Assembly: GCF_028502605.1 (NCBI RefSeq)
Contig: NC_079232.1
Location: 62,001 to 126,000 of the forward strand
Direction: 5' to 3'
Origin: Trichoderma breve
Taxonomy: Eukaryota; Ascomycota; Sordariomycetes; Hypocreales; Hypocreaceae
DNA length: 64,000 nt
Below the pieces are notes generated by a model. The model saw only the letters and a list, made by a program, of their open reading frames with translations. It was not told the origin of the DNA and made no database searches. The stretch's first letter is position 1. Every line of letters begins with the position of its first letter. Of the stretch, positions 1 through 11,534 are shown one piece after another. The position numbers were made by a program, and so were the translations under genes.

Positions 1-1968
1 CTGTTTCAAGGCTGCTTATGAGCTCGGCCATAGCTAAGAGGGCGGATCGTACTTGAATAAACGTCCACTGTGATAAAGGTGCAGTAATAACATATCCCAG
101 AATATGTCCTACACCCGCAAGGTGATGAATCTAGAAGCATGGTCAGCGTCCTTTCGCCAGAACCGTGGTACTGTCAAAAGAATGAATGGTTTCATGCTAC
201 AAGGTATTTGGACCCTACCATAGCCGTGGACGTCGAGCGTATATACGCCGTTGGAATTGTTAAAAGCTCATCAAGAAAACCCCCAGCCATGGTGCACAGC
301 TGATTAACGCTACGGTCTTCAGTCCGGGCAAGGACCATTTTCAGGGTGGTTAATGTAATCGTGGCGTTGATTGCTGCGAATGACCAAAATCAGGATGGTA
401 AACATGATAGAAGGGGCAGATCATGGCACGTACCTTGAAAGCCGTACCTGTCTTGATGTATTTGACCCGTCAAAGGGCGAGCTTCCCTAAGCTCAACAGG
501 TAACGAATCATACATTTCCTGCGAGACGGCCAAGATATTGGCAATGTTCCAAGTATCCGGATCTGTATTACTGGAGAGCAATTTGTTCATCAGACGACCT
601 CTTCGCCCTTGCTGTGAGGATTGCGGATGTGCTTTCTGAACGAAATGTTCCAAGATGCGGTACAGATCTGTTACAAAGTTCCATCCTCGAATGAAAGACA
701 CGTGATCGTCCCCTCGGAGATGCATGTCGGTCTCCCCAATATCGCTATCGTCATACACCTCAGCCGGATATAAGACCTGGCATTGCGTCTGGCCGCGCTG
801 GCGGATGCTGGAACCGAATATCGTGGCAAGGTAGACATCAAAGTGGTATTGTTGCCAAAACTATCATCTTGAGTCAGATCACTATACCTTTCGTAGTCAA
901 GTGAAGTATATCATGTCTTACTTACCAGCCGACGCCGCTCTTCAATTTCAATGGCGGTGAGGCCAGGCGGCCATTGACTCTCATCATTGAAGCCTATCTC
1001 AGCACACATGGCCAAATATCTATGAAGGTGAGCATGGCAGCCTCGAATATTGTTATATTCAAGACATAACATGCCCAGCAGTGCTTCGGCACGCATAAAG
1101 TTGAACTCAACCTCGTCCGTATGCAGGACCGGAAGAGCATTAATGCAGGCGGTGTAAAACATGCCCGACAACGACGAATTATTCTTGATCTTTATAAGCG
1201 ATGCAACGCGTGGGGGCAACTCTCCGGATAGTCGGGTGGAGGCAGTCGCGCAAACCGCCATAGTTAAAGCATAGAAGGATCGATCGGACAGGTATCGCCT
1301 GGCTACAATATCTGCGTAGAAGCTCGGCCAGTGGAAATATAGAAGGCTAGGACTTGATCAATGACAGAAACCGGAAGGAGTTCAGAGAAATCAGCCTACA
1401 TGGGATAGACAATCTGGTGATATTGATCTGCCAGGTATTCTATTACCAAGGTATCGGCAACGTGAGAATATTCCCATGGCGAGCCCGTTCCCATTACCAA
1501 GCTGCATGTGGGTGATTGCCGCCGCTGCAGTTGGCCGGTAACCTTGTCAGTCCGAGAGCGAGCAGTTGGCTTTGATACGCTTCGTAGTCAGTGAAAATGT
1601 CTACTAGTACCATTGGGTTACTTGGGCACACAACTCACCCCTCGACGCTTGGATGGTCGATCGAATTTGCATTCAGCGCCATATGAAGCGCAAGGTTGAC
1701 AAGATTGCGGCGTCGGACCAGGTGCACACTGCGTCGAATAATTACTCTTTTAGCTTCATGCAAAATTGCAGTCTATCGACGGGCTGGATACCTTAAGAGA
1801 CCCGTGATGGCATCTATCGCAGGCCCTCTAAAGACAACATACAGTGTCAGCGATCTTCAGATTTCGCAGCGTGGCAGACGTCATGGTTCGGCCGGGTCCG
1901 GTGCGACGTACCGTAATGCGTCTCCTCTTCAGAGGCTGCGAAGACGGAGGCTGACTCCCTGAGTCCAT
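1..1968 (-). CDS. Zn2Cys6 fungal transcription factor, 3' end beyond window edge
   Basis: A nuclear DNA-binding regulator, incomplete at the left edge. It reads well over eight exons: 1968-1912, 1827-1792, 1728-1639, 1542-1400, 1352-926, 860-434, 373-219 and 130-1, about 488 residues in the window. The zinc cluster is split by an intron: RACDRC ends in exon 2 with its spacer, and exon 3 carries the other four cysteines. Seen cysteines are C22, C25, C32, C41, C44 and C51, spaced x2, x6, x8, x2, x6, followed by the basic stretch RPSKRRG. The middle-homology region follows, with RRRLFWQQYHFDVYLA at the exon 5/6 join and HHLAGVGHILG in the last exon, both typical of the Fungal_trans domain. Single-frame reading looks broken, but every break sits at a GT-AG intron, so I read it as intact. 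The target genes are unknown; the aldehyde dehydrogenase next door is a reasonable guess. Confidence 0.85.
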
Positions 1969-3295
1969 AGTCTACCTAGGTGTTCTAAGAAAGAACTCGA
2001 GATATCTAGCACCAAGAGAGCGAACCGGCGCTGTCTGATGATTGTGGGAGCTAGCGTGGGCGAAGTCGCTGGCGTTTGTAAATGTTTGTTAGGCCTAGAA
2101 TAATTAGCTAAGGAGTGCTATTAAAGTGGAGTCTGGATTCATGTATTTTTATGCACGCAATGGTCGAGCTTCCTAAAGAAGTAAATGTTTCAGAAAAGCG
2201 AAATATTTTAGGATCTACGAAGATTTTATTGCTCTTCGAGTATTACTGGAGGGTAAAGATATTGTCTAGACATGCCGACATGGTTGTGACTGTTCGTCAA
2301 GCAAAGTTCAGCAACGGCGGGGAAGTGTAGATACAACTATTATTTCAGTATAGGTATTAAAATATTACTGTCTCTCGTATTCTCTGAACACTAACCGAAA
2401 TAAACGACATGACAGGCTAAAAATAGAGATATATGTGGCAGATATCAAAAGTTGGGAGTGGGATTCAAGCGTTAAATCGAGTGAGTTATGTTAATTCTCC
2501 CATCCATTTGACCGGCATGTGAACTACAACATCTGAGGTAAGAACTGTGACAGAAGAGATATTGACCAATCGCCATCTCTGTTGGGTAAATAATTTGTAG
2601 CAGTATATACGGAGATACGAAGCTTTCTTCATAACCTACAATATTCTGTCATTGACTTTCCTGGGATTTTTGTTCAATTCTTCCTAACTCTAGGATATCC
2701 TTTAGGAGGTAAACTAGGTTAGAAACTGTATCAGCACGCGTCACCACGCGAGGGCTCTTTTATCCCAAGAGCAAGGGCTATTAAGCTAAAACCTTCTCAG
2801 TCTAACAGTATCTGTATCGAAGATTCTCTTCGCCACTTCCTTTTTTTACTTTGTTTGTCTCAATGAACCCCCGAGGGTATGAATATGAGTGCCCGGTTAT
2901 GCTGTAGTCGAGTAACAGGCAGATTCTGGATTGCATCAGCTGATTTTCTGTTCCACTTGGATACACAGTACGCATATCTTTGCTATACCACTAATGGAAG
3001 CACCAAAACAATGCAAATATTGGCAACCGCGGGCGTTTGTGCGCCCTCTACTAAGATTTCACTCCGCAATTCAAGAGTGGATGTGAAATAGAGGATTGAC
3101 CGTATCTAAGAAAACTTCTCGACTCTCCACCTAGCTCATAGGGGGACGTGCGGGGACTCATGTGGCTATGATACAAGAGTGTCACTTTGTGATTTCGTAA
3201 TATTATCATCATCATATGTATTTATATTGGCGCTGGTACGGTATTATTAAATGAGGGTGTCGTTAGCTGTCTTGAACTTTGATGCATAAAGTACA
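1969..3295. other. Intergenic, no gene seen
   Basis: The region is AT-rich and lies between the 5' end of the regulator and the 3' end of the aldehyde dehydrogenase. Open frames here (for example 2115-2330 and 2879-3091) are short, have no recognisable motif and show no splice-linked extension. It should contain the promoter of the regulator. Confidence 0.6.
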
Positions 3296-4687
3296 TTACA
3301 GATACTTTTGGTGAACCCGGACCAACTTCTTGTTCAGGAACTCGCCAATTCCCAACTCGCCAAGCTCCCTACCAAATCCAGAATTCTTTACACCCCCAAA
3401 TGGCACATCAGCACCAGCATTAAGAGCGGAGTTGATAAAAACCATGCCGGCCTCCATCTTGGCAGCAACTTCTTTAGCGTGCTCAATGTTGGAGGAATAG
3501 ACTGATGAACCGAGGCCAAAGGTGGTCGCGTTAGCAATTTCAATAGCTTCCTCTTCCGTGTCCACCACGTATAGGGAGGCGACGGGCCCAAAAGTCTCTT
3601 GTTGATAGAGGGGGTTTTCTGGAGAAATGTTCGTAATAAGAGTAGGCTCCATATAGCAACCTGGACGGTCAACACGCTTTCCACCATGGACAACTGTAGC
3701 ACCTGCAGCCCTAGCCTGCTCGACCTGGGCCAAAATGTCACGGACGCCACTCTCTGCAAACAATGGCCCCAGTGTAGTTGATCGATCCATTGGGTCGCCA
3801 GGCTGCATAGCTGAGAAAATTTTCACAATTCCCTCCTGAAACTCGGCGCCGCGCTCCTTACCAATGATGATGTAGCGCTTAATGGAGGCGCAAGCTTGAC
3901 CCATACAAATCATTCTGCCAGCAGCGGCCACTTGAATTGCTTCTTTAAGATTTGCATCTTCCAAAACGATGAGAGGATCTGAGCCACCGAGTTCCAGCAC
4001 GACCTTTTTCATATTGCGGCCAGCACGTTCTGCTACTGCAGCACCGGCTCGCTCACTGCCGGTGAGAGTGACTCCCCGTACGAGAAAGTTGTCAATCAGG
4101 GCGTTGATCTGAGAAACGGAGCACAGAAGATTCGTATACACCCCGACAGGTGCCCCAGCATCAATCATTAGCTTCTCAAAGGCTAAGGCACACTGGGGCA
4201 CGGTGGATGCAGGCTTGACCAGCATGGTGTTTCCGGCCACAATCTGAGGGCCGGCCACACGAGCAATTTGATAATAGGGGAAGTTCCAAGGCTCAATAGC
4301 TAGGATGACGCCGATCGGCTCAGAAATGACTTCGGCACCGGGTACACCAGGACAAGGCACAGTCTTTAGGAACTCTTCACCGTTCTTGGCGTAGTATTCC
4401 AAAATATCTGCCGAGATGTCCACTTCCACCTCCATTGCACCGATGGTCTTGCCCATCTCCATGACGGCAATTTCGGATAATTCTTGCTTACGCTCGCGCA
4501 TCAAGGCAGCAGCTCTGCCCACTATTTCGCATCGCTTGGCAACAGGAGTCTCGCGCCATATTTTGATGTAGGCGTCGTGAGCCTTTGCCAGCGCCGAGAA
4601 GACCTCTTCATCGGACGCGCTCTGAAAGCTCTTCACCAGCAGCCCGGTAGCAGGGTTGGTGCTGTTGTAGTGCGAGACTTTGGACAT
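3296..4687 (-). CDS. NAD(P)-dependent aldehyde dehydrogenase (succinate-semialdehyde dehydrogenase-like)
   Basis: Oxidises an aldehyde to the acid in the cytosol; a semialdehyde substrate is possible from the resemblance to the short succinate-semialdehyde dehydrogenase group. It is a single exon of 463 residues. The ATG at 4687 (MSKVSHYNSTNPATG) is preferred over the upstream in-frame extension because the family starts with a motif like this and is about 460 residues long. Seen motifs are the cofactor-fold segment PWNFPYYQIAR, the general-base region LELGGSDP with its Glu, the catalytic Cys in GQACASIKR, and ETFGPV near the C-terminus. It is divergent from the carboxymuconolactone-decarboxylase-like gene at 5855, with a 1.17 kb shared promoter region, which suggests co-regulation. 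The exact substrate cannot be told from the sequence. Confidence 0.93.
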   Translation of the reverse strand: MSKVSHYNSTNPATGLLVKSFQSASDEEVFSALAKAHDAYIKIWRETPVAKRCEIVGRAAALMRERKQELSEIAVMEMGKTIGAMEVEVDISADILEYYAKNGEEFLKTVPCPGVPGAEVISEPIGVILAIEPWNFPYYQIARVAGPQIVAGNTMLVKPASTVPQCALAFEKLMIDAGAPVGVYTNLLCSVSQINALIDNFLVRGVTLTGSERAGAAVAERAGRNMKKVVLELGGSDPLIVLEDANLKEAIQVAAAGRMICMGQACASIKRYIIIGKERGAEFQEGIVKIFSAMQPGDPMDRSTTLGPLFAESGVRDILAQVEQARAAGATVVHGGKRVDRPGCYMEPTLITNISPENPLYQQETFGPVASLYVVDTEEEAIEIANATTFGLGSSVYSSNIEHAKEVAAKMEAGMVFINSALNAGADVPFGGVKNSGFGRELGELGIGEFLNKKLVRVHQKYL

Positions 4688-4869
4688 TTTATTTTCAGGT
4701 GTAATGAAAATCAAGAGATATGTTTGTTGTATAAGAGACGAATCGGATAAGGTTGAATATAAAAGTAACAATAGAACTTGTGATGTGGATTGAGATCTTC
4801 CGCTCTCTGTTGTATGTAAGTGAAACTGATGAGGGATAAGAAGAGTCGCAAAATAATCTCGACATCATG

Positions 4870-4970
4870 AGCTACTTATATATATATCATCAACTGGTGA
4901 TAACGCTGATGGTTCTCTCTTCTCGCGCTTCGGCAAGTAGAATCGTGACGAGCAATACGTCAAACGTCAC
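4870..4970. promoter_or_regulatory. Divergent promoter elements: TATA run and two ACGTCA (CRE-like) sites
   Basis: An alternating TATATATATA run near 4877-4888 lies about 190 bp before the aldehyde dehydrogenase ATG. Two ACGTCA elements lie at 4957-4962 and 4965-4970, 8 bp apart, the second running into ACGTCGG. ACGTCA is the complement of TGACGT, the core bound by fungal bZIP (CRE/ATF) factors. The binding itself is inference. Confidence 0.4.
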
Positions 4971-5854
4971 GTCGGTGCATCACGGGGTCGCCGGCATTGC
5001 CTCAAAGTAGTCTTAGAGCAGTGATTTACGTAGTAAAAGAATCTATGCATGATAGGTAACAGAGCTAATGATGATAACTGAGGAATACCGAGCCTTGAAG
5101 CCTTCACTCCGTCTTCTTGAAGCATACGAACAAGGCGAACCGTGTCCACTTTTATTAAGACTGTGGGAACTTCTCGCGCCTCTCGCGCCTCTCGCCTGTG
5201 CTCGCTCTTGCGGCTTAGCTTGACTTAGTGTCGGCGTTACATTTCCCTTTTGGATACGAGTCGTTAACGCCGCCAGGATTCCTAAACGTGCTAAGCAAAC
5301 CAAACTTATCCACAGAGCACAGTGTCTCTAAAACGGTCTTGATGATGGTGGAAAGTCTAGGGCGGGATTCATCCTCCGCGATGCTTCGGCAGTTACGATA
5401 TCTGACGTTTCTACGATTTTTATCTCGTTCCATTTGTCCTTTGTCCTATCACCGATAGAGCATGCTGAATAGTCTCGCGACGCGAAATCTTGACAACTTT
5501 GTTCCGGTTAAGCAAATGCTAGCAAGCTCTATACGCCCTGCTCAGCGCATACGATGATGATTCCGAGAGAACTAGGTCTTCATATTGATTGATACTCGGG
5601 TCAAACCGGCAGACTTATATATAGAAAAGGAATGAGGGAATTGAAAAGAAGAAGATATTCCAACAGAGAATAAGCATTACTATATAATCACGCATTAGTC
5701 CGCAAAAGAGAGCCATCTTTTCTTTACATCAATGGTTCGCCTGATCATCTTAGCATTCATCTACTTTACAATCACTTTCAGGTCAAGAACCTATTGAACT
5801 ATTCGCATACTCTTTGTGTCTTCTTCCAATCAACAGCTCAATCAGTCCAAGAAG
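4971..5854. promoter_or_regulatory. Rest of the ALDH/CMD divergent promoter, with TATA box and short uORF
   Basis: Contains a 9-bp tandem repeat (TCTCGCGCC, two full copies and a partial third, 5172-5196), a TATATATAG box at 5616-5624 about 230 bp before the CMD-like start, and a 21-codon upstream ORF (5732-5797) with a hydrophobic product (MVRLIILAFIYFTITF) ending 57 nt before that start. Overlapping open frames at 5043-5458 on both strands have no recognisable motif and I do not call them genes. Confidence 0.45.
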
Positions 5855-6445
5855 ATGGATCAGCCCCATCGTCTACAGCCTATCCCCCCAAACCAACTCA
5901 CTGCTGACCAAAGGGCTCTATTTGATGATATTGTTGCGTCTATTGGTGTAGACTTGGATGCTACACATTCTTTCGTTACCCAAAATGAAGAGGGAGCCTT
6001 TGTTGGACCGTTCAATGGCTGGATTCATTCACCCATCACGGGAGCTGCAATTTGGAATGTCATCAAAGAAATGAGACGAGACGAGAAGCTGCCACAGAAT
6101 TTACGACAAATCGCTATTGTTACGACTGGATCACATTTTAAAGCCAATTACGAAGTATACGCCCACGCGTCGATGGCACGACAATACTTTTCCGAGGAGC
6201 AAGTCAATGCTCTGGCCACTGGGGCACTTCCTCACGGGTTCAAGTCAGAAGAGGAGTTGGTATACAAGTTTACAAAGGCACTGGTGCAAGGGGGCCCTTT
6301 GGCCGATAACATATACGCAGAGGGGGTTAAAGTTCTTGGTGAAGACAAAGTCATTGAGCTGATTTTTTTGGTTGCCCTGTATTCGCTGATTTCTATGTGC
6401 CTAAATGGATTCAACGTTCCTGTGCCAGCCACATCACGGAACTAG
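5855..6445 (+). CDS. Carboxymuconolactone decarboxylase-like (AhpD-fold) protein
   Basis: A 196-residue single-exon protein of the CMD/AhpD-like superfamily: small helical proteins including gamma-carboxymuconolactone decarboxylases and peroxidase-like members. The fold signature is LRQIAIVTTGSHFKANYEVYAHA at about residues 88-110, followed by a long helix with VNALATG. It has no CxxC in that helix, so it is probably not an AhpD-type disulfide reductase. The Glu and His in NYEVYAHA are the likely functional residues. The ATG at 5855 (MDQPHRLQP) is used; the open frame extends upstream only through a GTG. It is divergent from the aldehyde dehydrogenase. The neighbourhood (ALDH, ADH, FAD monooxygenase) suggests aromatic or aldehyde metabolism, but the substrate is unknown. 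Confidence 0.85.
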   Translation: MDQPHRLQPIPPNQLTADQRALFDDIVASIGVDLDATHSFVTQNEEGAFVGPFNGWIHSPITGAAIWNVIKEMRRDEKLPQNLRQIAIVTTGSHFKANYEVYAHASMARQYFSEEQVNALATGALPHGFKSEEELVYKFTKALVQGGPLADNIYAEGVKVLGEDKVIELIFLVALYSLISMCLNGFNVPVPATSRN

Positions 6446-7600
6446 GTACCTACTGATGTACAATTACCTAAGTGAGAGAGCACATTGGTAGCGAGTAGAG
6501 AATAGACATCTCCATTTTCTTATTAATTACAAAATATCTAGAGAAACGTAACTATGCCATAAACTACATGTCTCACAGGCATCTCATTGATTGACTTCAT
6601 ATTCCACTATATGTCTATTACTCAAAATTTATAAAATACAGGATTCTTTTCTTCAAACTGACAGCAGACTAAGGTGCTCTATCTAGTAGGATTCGAGAGG
6701 TAGTAAAATATAAATGTTAATTACTTAACCTACACTAGTATAAATATGAGAAAACAGACATCCTTCCTTGTGTAAAAAATCTGATGGAAAACGAACATCC
6801 TCGATGTATGTAGGGCATACCGGTTACGTCCAAAGTGAAAAGGAATATACATAGCGAAACTGTCTCATGCAATGCAAACACGAGTATGAAAGGTGTATAT
6901 TTGCACGTAATCGTGTATTTCATCTAAAATCAAGCCTCGCAATCCGTGAATAATTATAAATCTTTAAGTCTAGCTCCTTACCACAGAACCGAATGAGAAC
7001 TGGTAATTAATCGATAAGACGAGCATAATTGTTCAATTAAATTCCACGTTGTTCCCTGAAGGAGAATCATGCCAGCCAAGCGCGCTGAGACTTTTGGGTC
7101 CGATAGCCAAATATGGCATAATGTATGTAGCCAATCACAAGCGGGCGTCACTAAGAAAAAAAAAACTCAAGGCCGAAAGCCGACGGCTAGTGAGCTTTTA
7201 CTAACGCCGATGACTTACTTTTTTCGGCTGTTAAACAAGTCTCGCACCATGGCGAGTGATACTCTGCCGATATGCGCATTGACTCAAGAAGTTTGTTGCC
7301 GGGAACCCCGTATCGAGAAGATGTCTAGAATTTGTGATGTCACCCAAAATGATAGGGATAGAACAGTATAAGAACGACAGCATGGCCAGGAATAAATAAT
7401 CACTTTGTCACTCACAGAGAAGTAGAATCATCATCGCCTAGACACACTAGCCCTTATTTCACTTACAACTTTCAGTCACTGTTATTTCAATATCACCGAA
7501 ACTTTCAGTCACCACATCAACTACCATCTCAACTACCACCCTCATTGCCAATATTTTATTCTCCATAGTTTAAAAACTCAACAGGTCACCTTTTCACACG
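6446..7600. other. Intergenic and promoter of the alcohol dehydrogenase
   Basis: AT-rich, with no gene. A single GGGTCCGA site lies near 7096-7103. The pyrimidine-rich leader before the ADH start holds a 13-bp direct repeat (AACTTTCAGTCAC) at 7467-7479 and 7500-7512. The open frame at 7069-7371 has no recognisable motif. Confidence 0.5.
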
Positions 7601-8821
7601 ATGGCGTCGAACGACAACAAATTCGAAGGCTGGGTTGCGTTAGACAAGAATGCTGCCGAGGGCCAGATGGTCTGGCAAACCTACGAGCCCAAAGCTTGGG
7701 AAGAGACCGACATTGATATCCAAATCACGCATTGCGGAATTTGCGGTACAGATATCCACCAACTTCGATCAGGATGGGTAAGCAGCCTAGGATAAAATAT
7801 CTCCTTGTTTCTTTCTCAAAGGCTAATATGATATTCCATACAGGGCGAGACAGCTTATCCCGTAGTTGTCGGCCATGAGTTGGTTGGCATAACTGTCCGA
7901 GTTGGCAAAGAAGCAGCAAAGACAGGCATCAAAGTCGGCGATCGAGTTGGAGTTGGAGCACAAAATGATTCTTGCCAGTGCCGCAAGCCCCCCCAGATCC
8001 GCGAGGATCACTCAGACTGCGACGCCTGTGCAGCCGGCAATGAGGTATATTGCCCGAATATGACGTTAACATATGGTGCCCAATATCTCACCCCCGCTGG
8101 TGGAAAGAGTATGGGCGGCTACGCTCGCTACCACCGTTGCCCGGCTGCTTTTGCTTTTAAGATCCCTGATCAGCTAGCTAGTGAGCACGCAGCACCAATG
8201 ATGTGTGCTGGCCTTACCGTCTTCTCGCCACTTGCTCACTTTGGAGCTCGCGGCAATGACCAGGGTCCTCTTGAGCAGAGGCTTAAGGGGATGAACGTTG
8301 GTGTGATTGGAATTGGTGGTGTGGGCCACTTCGCTCTCCTATTTGCCAAGGCCATGGGCGCTGACCGTGTCGTGGCACTCTCTCGTCGTGCCGATAAGCG
8401 CAAAGATGCTCTAGCCCTTGGAGCTGATGAGTATATTGCTACGGCAGAGGACGAGGGGTGGGAGAAGAAGTATGCTAGCTCGCTGGACTTGATCCTCTGT
8501 GCCGTGTCAAGTTCTAACATGCCACTAACCGACTACATCAACCTGCTGAAGCGTGATGGCACCTTCTGCCAGCTCGGCCTACCGGACGATGGCCTTTTTA
8601 GGGTTGGGGCAGGGCCGATAGCTTCACAACGTCGGAAGTTAACCGGAAGTTTCATGGGCTCGCCACACGAAATTCGGGCGATGCTCCAGCTCGCTGCTGA
8701 CAAGGGTATAAAGCCGTGGGTTGAGCAGTGGCCTATGAGCGAGGCAAACCGCGCCATTGTTGACATGGAGAAAGGAAAGGCAAAATACCGCTACGTATTG
8801 GCTAATGATCATCAGGTGTAG
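7601..8821 (+). CDS. Zinc-dependent (NADP-type, cinnamyl alcohol dehydrogenase-like) alcohol dehydrogenase
   Basis: Interconverts an alcohol and an aldehyde; the CAD/ADH6 group usually prefers NADPH and aromatic or branched aldehydes. Two exons, 7601-7777 and 7844-8821, with a 66-bp GT-AG intron in phase 0, give 384 residues. Catalytic zinc ligands are seen as C45 in HCGICGTDIH and H70-E71 in VVVGHE. The structural zinc lobe has C103, C105, C118, C121 and C129, with an insertion between the second and third. The nucleotide-binding turn GIGGVG is at 215-220. No other family fits as well. It sits downstream of the ALDH/CMD pair, so it could feed the aldehyde dehydrogenase; this is inference. 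Confidence 0.93.
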
Positions 8822-10138
8822 TAGCCTGATGGCGTCTCCGTATTGCTCCATCTTATTTAAAAGGCGTGAATTTAGAAAGTTTATGTATTCTAGACATACG
8901 GCATTGTGTATCTTAGGCAGCAAAATGGGTCTATGTACTTTGAATATGTGTTATCGTATTACAAATCTTACAGAGAAATATTGTCAAATACCCTATCCGT
9001 CCATGAGTTCGTTCCCAAGAGTTGTCGCCCGGCACCAAAATAAGTATGACAGACAAAACTACCTGTTTGTAGTTTATTCCCCATAAGCACGAGCCGTAGT
9101 TATTATTGGAGTCTCATATCTCGAGGTTATAGGGCAATAATAAATATGATAGATTGCTTCTTGTCCCTACGCAAGTATCGCAAGTCTCGTGAAAGATTTA
9201 CTTTGCTATTATCCACGCTTGGGGGATTGTCCTGCAGCCAGCTGGAAGAATAGTGGATACATTATTTAACGTACCCCGTCGGGCAGATAATCACAAGAAT
9301 CCGTCAAGCACTTAATCATACTTAGGGCAAAAGAGGAACGTACCGTATGTAAGCAGTGCCTAATGGAGAAGTAAAGTAGGCACTGCACTCTCCTATACCA
9401 CTGCTTTTGCAGTAATTGTATAAGCATAATCGCCTAATAGCCATCACATACGCGTTAACCACCACCACTAAGAATCATGAACTCGCAGTTCATTAAAATA
9501 TCAATTTTCTCTCAATAAGGAAATCTTCATGTTGACCACTTCATCTCCTGGGACGTTACACTTGGTCCCAATACAGTGTCAGCCGCGTGGTAGTCGTACT
9601 GTATCCTGTGACGATGAAGCATATTTGAGAAACGATTGAGGGGGCTTTTGAGACTTAAATAAAGAGGGCGCCGTGTTGCGGTATCAGTGATTGAACTTCT
9701 ACAGTATCTAACAGGCTGTTTATAATACGTGGGCGACCTGTAATGCGTTATTAATACTTGCTCGAACTTTTATTTGGAACACCGACAAGCTCGTAGACGG
9801 ACTGAAGGGATTCCCCGATGTTTTGAGGCATATCCCAAGGGTAGACTGACTATAACATACTTCAATGGCAGTGACTTTCTCCCTTGTGCTTTCCACTTAA
9901 TTTAAGTAATCATTAACCGGCTCACATCTGTTGATGCGCAGTTAGTATATAACAGCATGGTTACAGTGACTCTTTTGTTACTTGGGCTAACCTTAAGGGG
10001 ACACCCGCGCCAAGTTGCTACACATTTGTATGGGTAGAAACGAGCACCAGAAGATCAGGTCTCTGAAGTGGTTCCAAAGAATATCCACGGTTCTATTCAA
10101 CGCGTCGGTGTAAATGCGCTGTTCAAATCCACAATATT
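8822..10138. other. Intergenic between convergent genes, no gene seen
   Basis: About 1.3 kb of AT-rich sequence between the 3' ends of the alcohol dehydrogenase and the FAD monooxygenase. I see no coding signature, structured RNA or clear repeat. Confidence 0.6.
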
Positions 10139-11534
10139 TTACCTCTCACAAGAACCCGATAGCCTCTTCCGCAACTCGTCCTTGGCCCTCGCGCACATCT
10201 CTTCTATATTGATATCGGCAATAATCCCATTCCTTTTCTTGATTTCGGCCTCAATCTTAGTGAAGTCGTTTCCAATCCCTTCTGCACGTAATTCGTAGCA
10301 GTCTCCAATCCATCGACTGCTCTCTACCAGCCACTGCGCTCTTGATCGTCTCTCTGCATCATATGTAGCAAATACGGCCTCCAATTCATGCCGTGACTTG
10401 ACTTGGTCGTCTGCGAGCAGCTCCGCCAACATAGCACTATCTTCAATGCAGAAACCCGCCCCAGCGCCATGGTGAGGAGACGTAGCGTGCGCAGCATCGC
10501 CTGAGATGCAAATGCGGCCTTTATAAAAGGTTGGAGCGGGATATCCGAGGTCAAATATCGCCCACTGCCATTGTTTAGCAATGAGATGTGAATTGAGAAC
10601 GAGTTACTTACCACGTTAAGTTTCGGGTCGAGCAACTTTAATAACTTGATGACTGCGGGCCCATAATCCTCGAATTCGTGCAGAAGCTCGTCCAGTCCGC
10701 CTGATCTGGTTAATCTCTGAGCGTCAGGCCAGTCTTCCGAGGTTGTTCTGAACGCAACCAAATTAAGAGTCTTTCCATGGTTCACCGGGAAAGTTAGGAT
10801 ATGTTTGTCATGCCCCATCTAGAAACATTAGCCCAATCCATAATCGCGGGGTTGAACAGAGAACTCACATACATGCAAGCATTCTGAGCTCGCTCTTCAC
10901 CAACAGCGGCACACGCATCCTCCATCGGAATGAGCCCCCGGTACGCATATTTGTGTGTATAAACGGGCCGAGAGGATGGATGGTCAGGGCCAACTATGGC
11001 CTGGCGCACCCGGGATTTGATCCCATCACAGCCAATGATAGCGTCAGTCTCCGCTACAGTCCCATCGTCGAAATGCATCACGAGTCTGCCGTTGCCATCT
11101 TCCGTGATGTTTAGAAGTCTTTTACCAAAGCTCACAAGTTGCTTGGGAAAGAGTTTGACCGCCTCGTCCAAAAAATGGGCGCGGTGGAGGCCGTTCTGGC
11201 CAAGACTATTCGAAATTGTGAACGCTGTTGCAAGAACACCGTCGGACATTACATTGCTGTATGCATCCACATAATCGAACCAAACTTTCTCCTTGGACGG
11301 CCATAAATTTCTAGTACAGACTGTTTCAAATGCTTCGTAAATGCCCTGATGGCAAACTTTCATAGCTTGGACAGCATTAGGGCTGAAGGAGACACCCGCT
11401 CCAATCTCTCCAAATGAGGCCGCCTGCTCATAGAGAGTGACTGGAATCGACCGAGAATTGAGAGCAATCGCCAAAGTCAGCCCCGCAATTCCACCGCCAA
11501 CGATTGCTATGTCAAAGTCCTTTACTGGTGACAT
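10139..11534 (-). CDS. FAD-dependent monooxygenase (salicylate hydroxylase-like)
   Basis: A group A flavoprotein hydroxylase that would add oxygen to an aromatic or similar substrate using NAD(P)H. Three exons, 11534-10869, 10818-10612 and 10564-10139, all phase 0, give 432 residues. The ATG at 11534 (MSPVKDFDIAIVGGG) is chosen because the dinucleotide-binding motif GGGIAG lies at residues 13-18; the open frame upstream encodes nothing conserved. Other landmarks are a DG motif in IIGCDGIKSRVR and GDAAHATSPHHGAGAG starting at residue 313, the FAD ribityl-binding motif. The last two motifs are only revealed after removing two short introns. A decayed partial copy of the exon 2/intron 2/exon 3 region lies at about 13405-13525. 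Salicylate as substrate is only a family-level guess. Confidence 0.92.

Noticed and set aside
5043..5458. Overlapping frames on both strands in the ALDH/CMD promoter
   Set aside because: They lie in a divergent promoter and have no motif.
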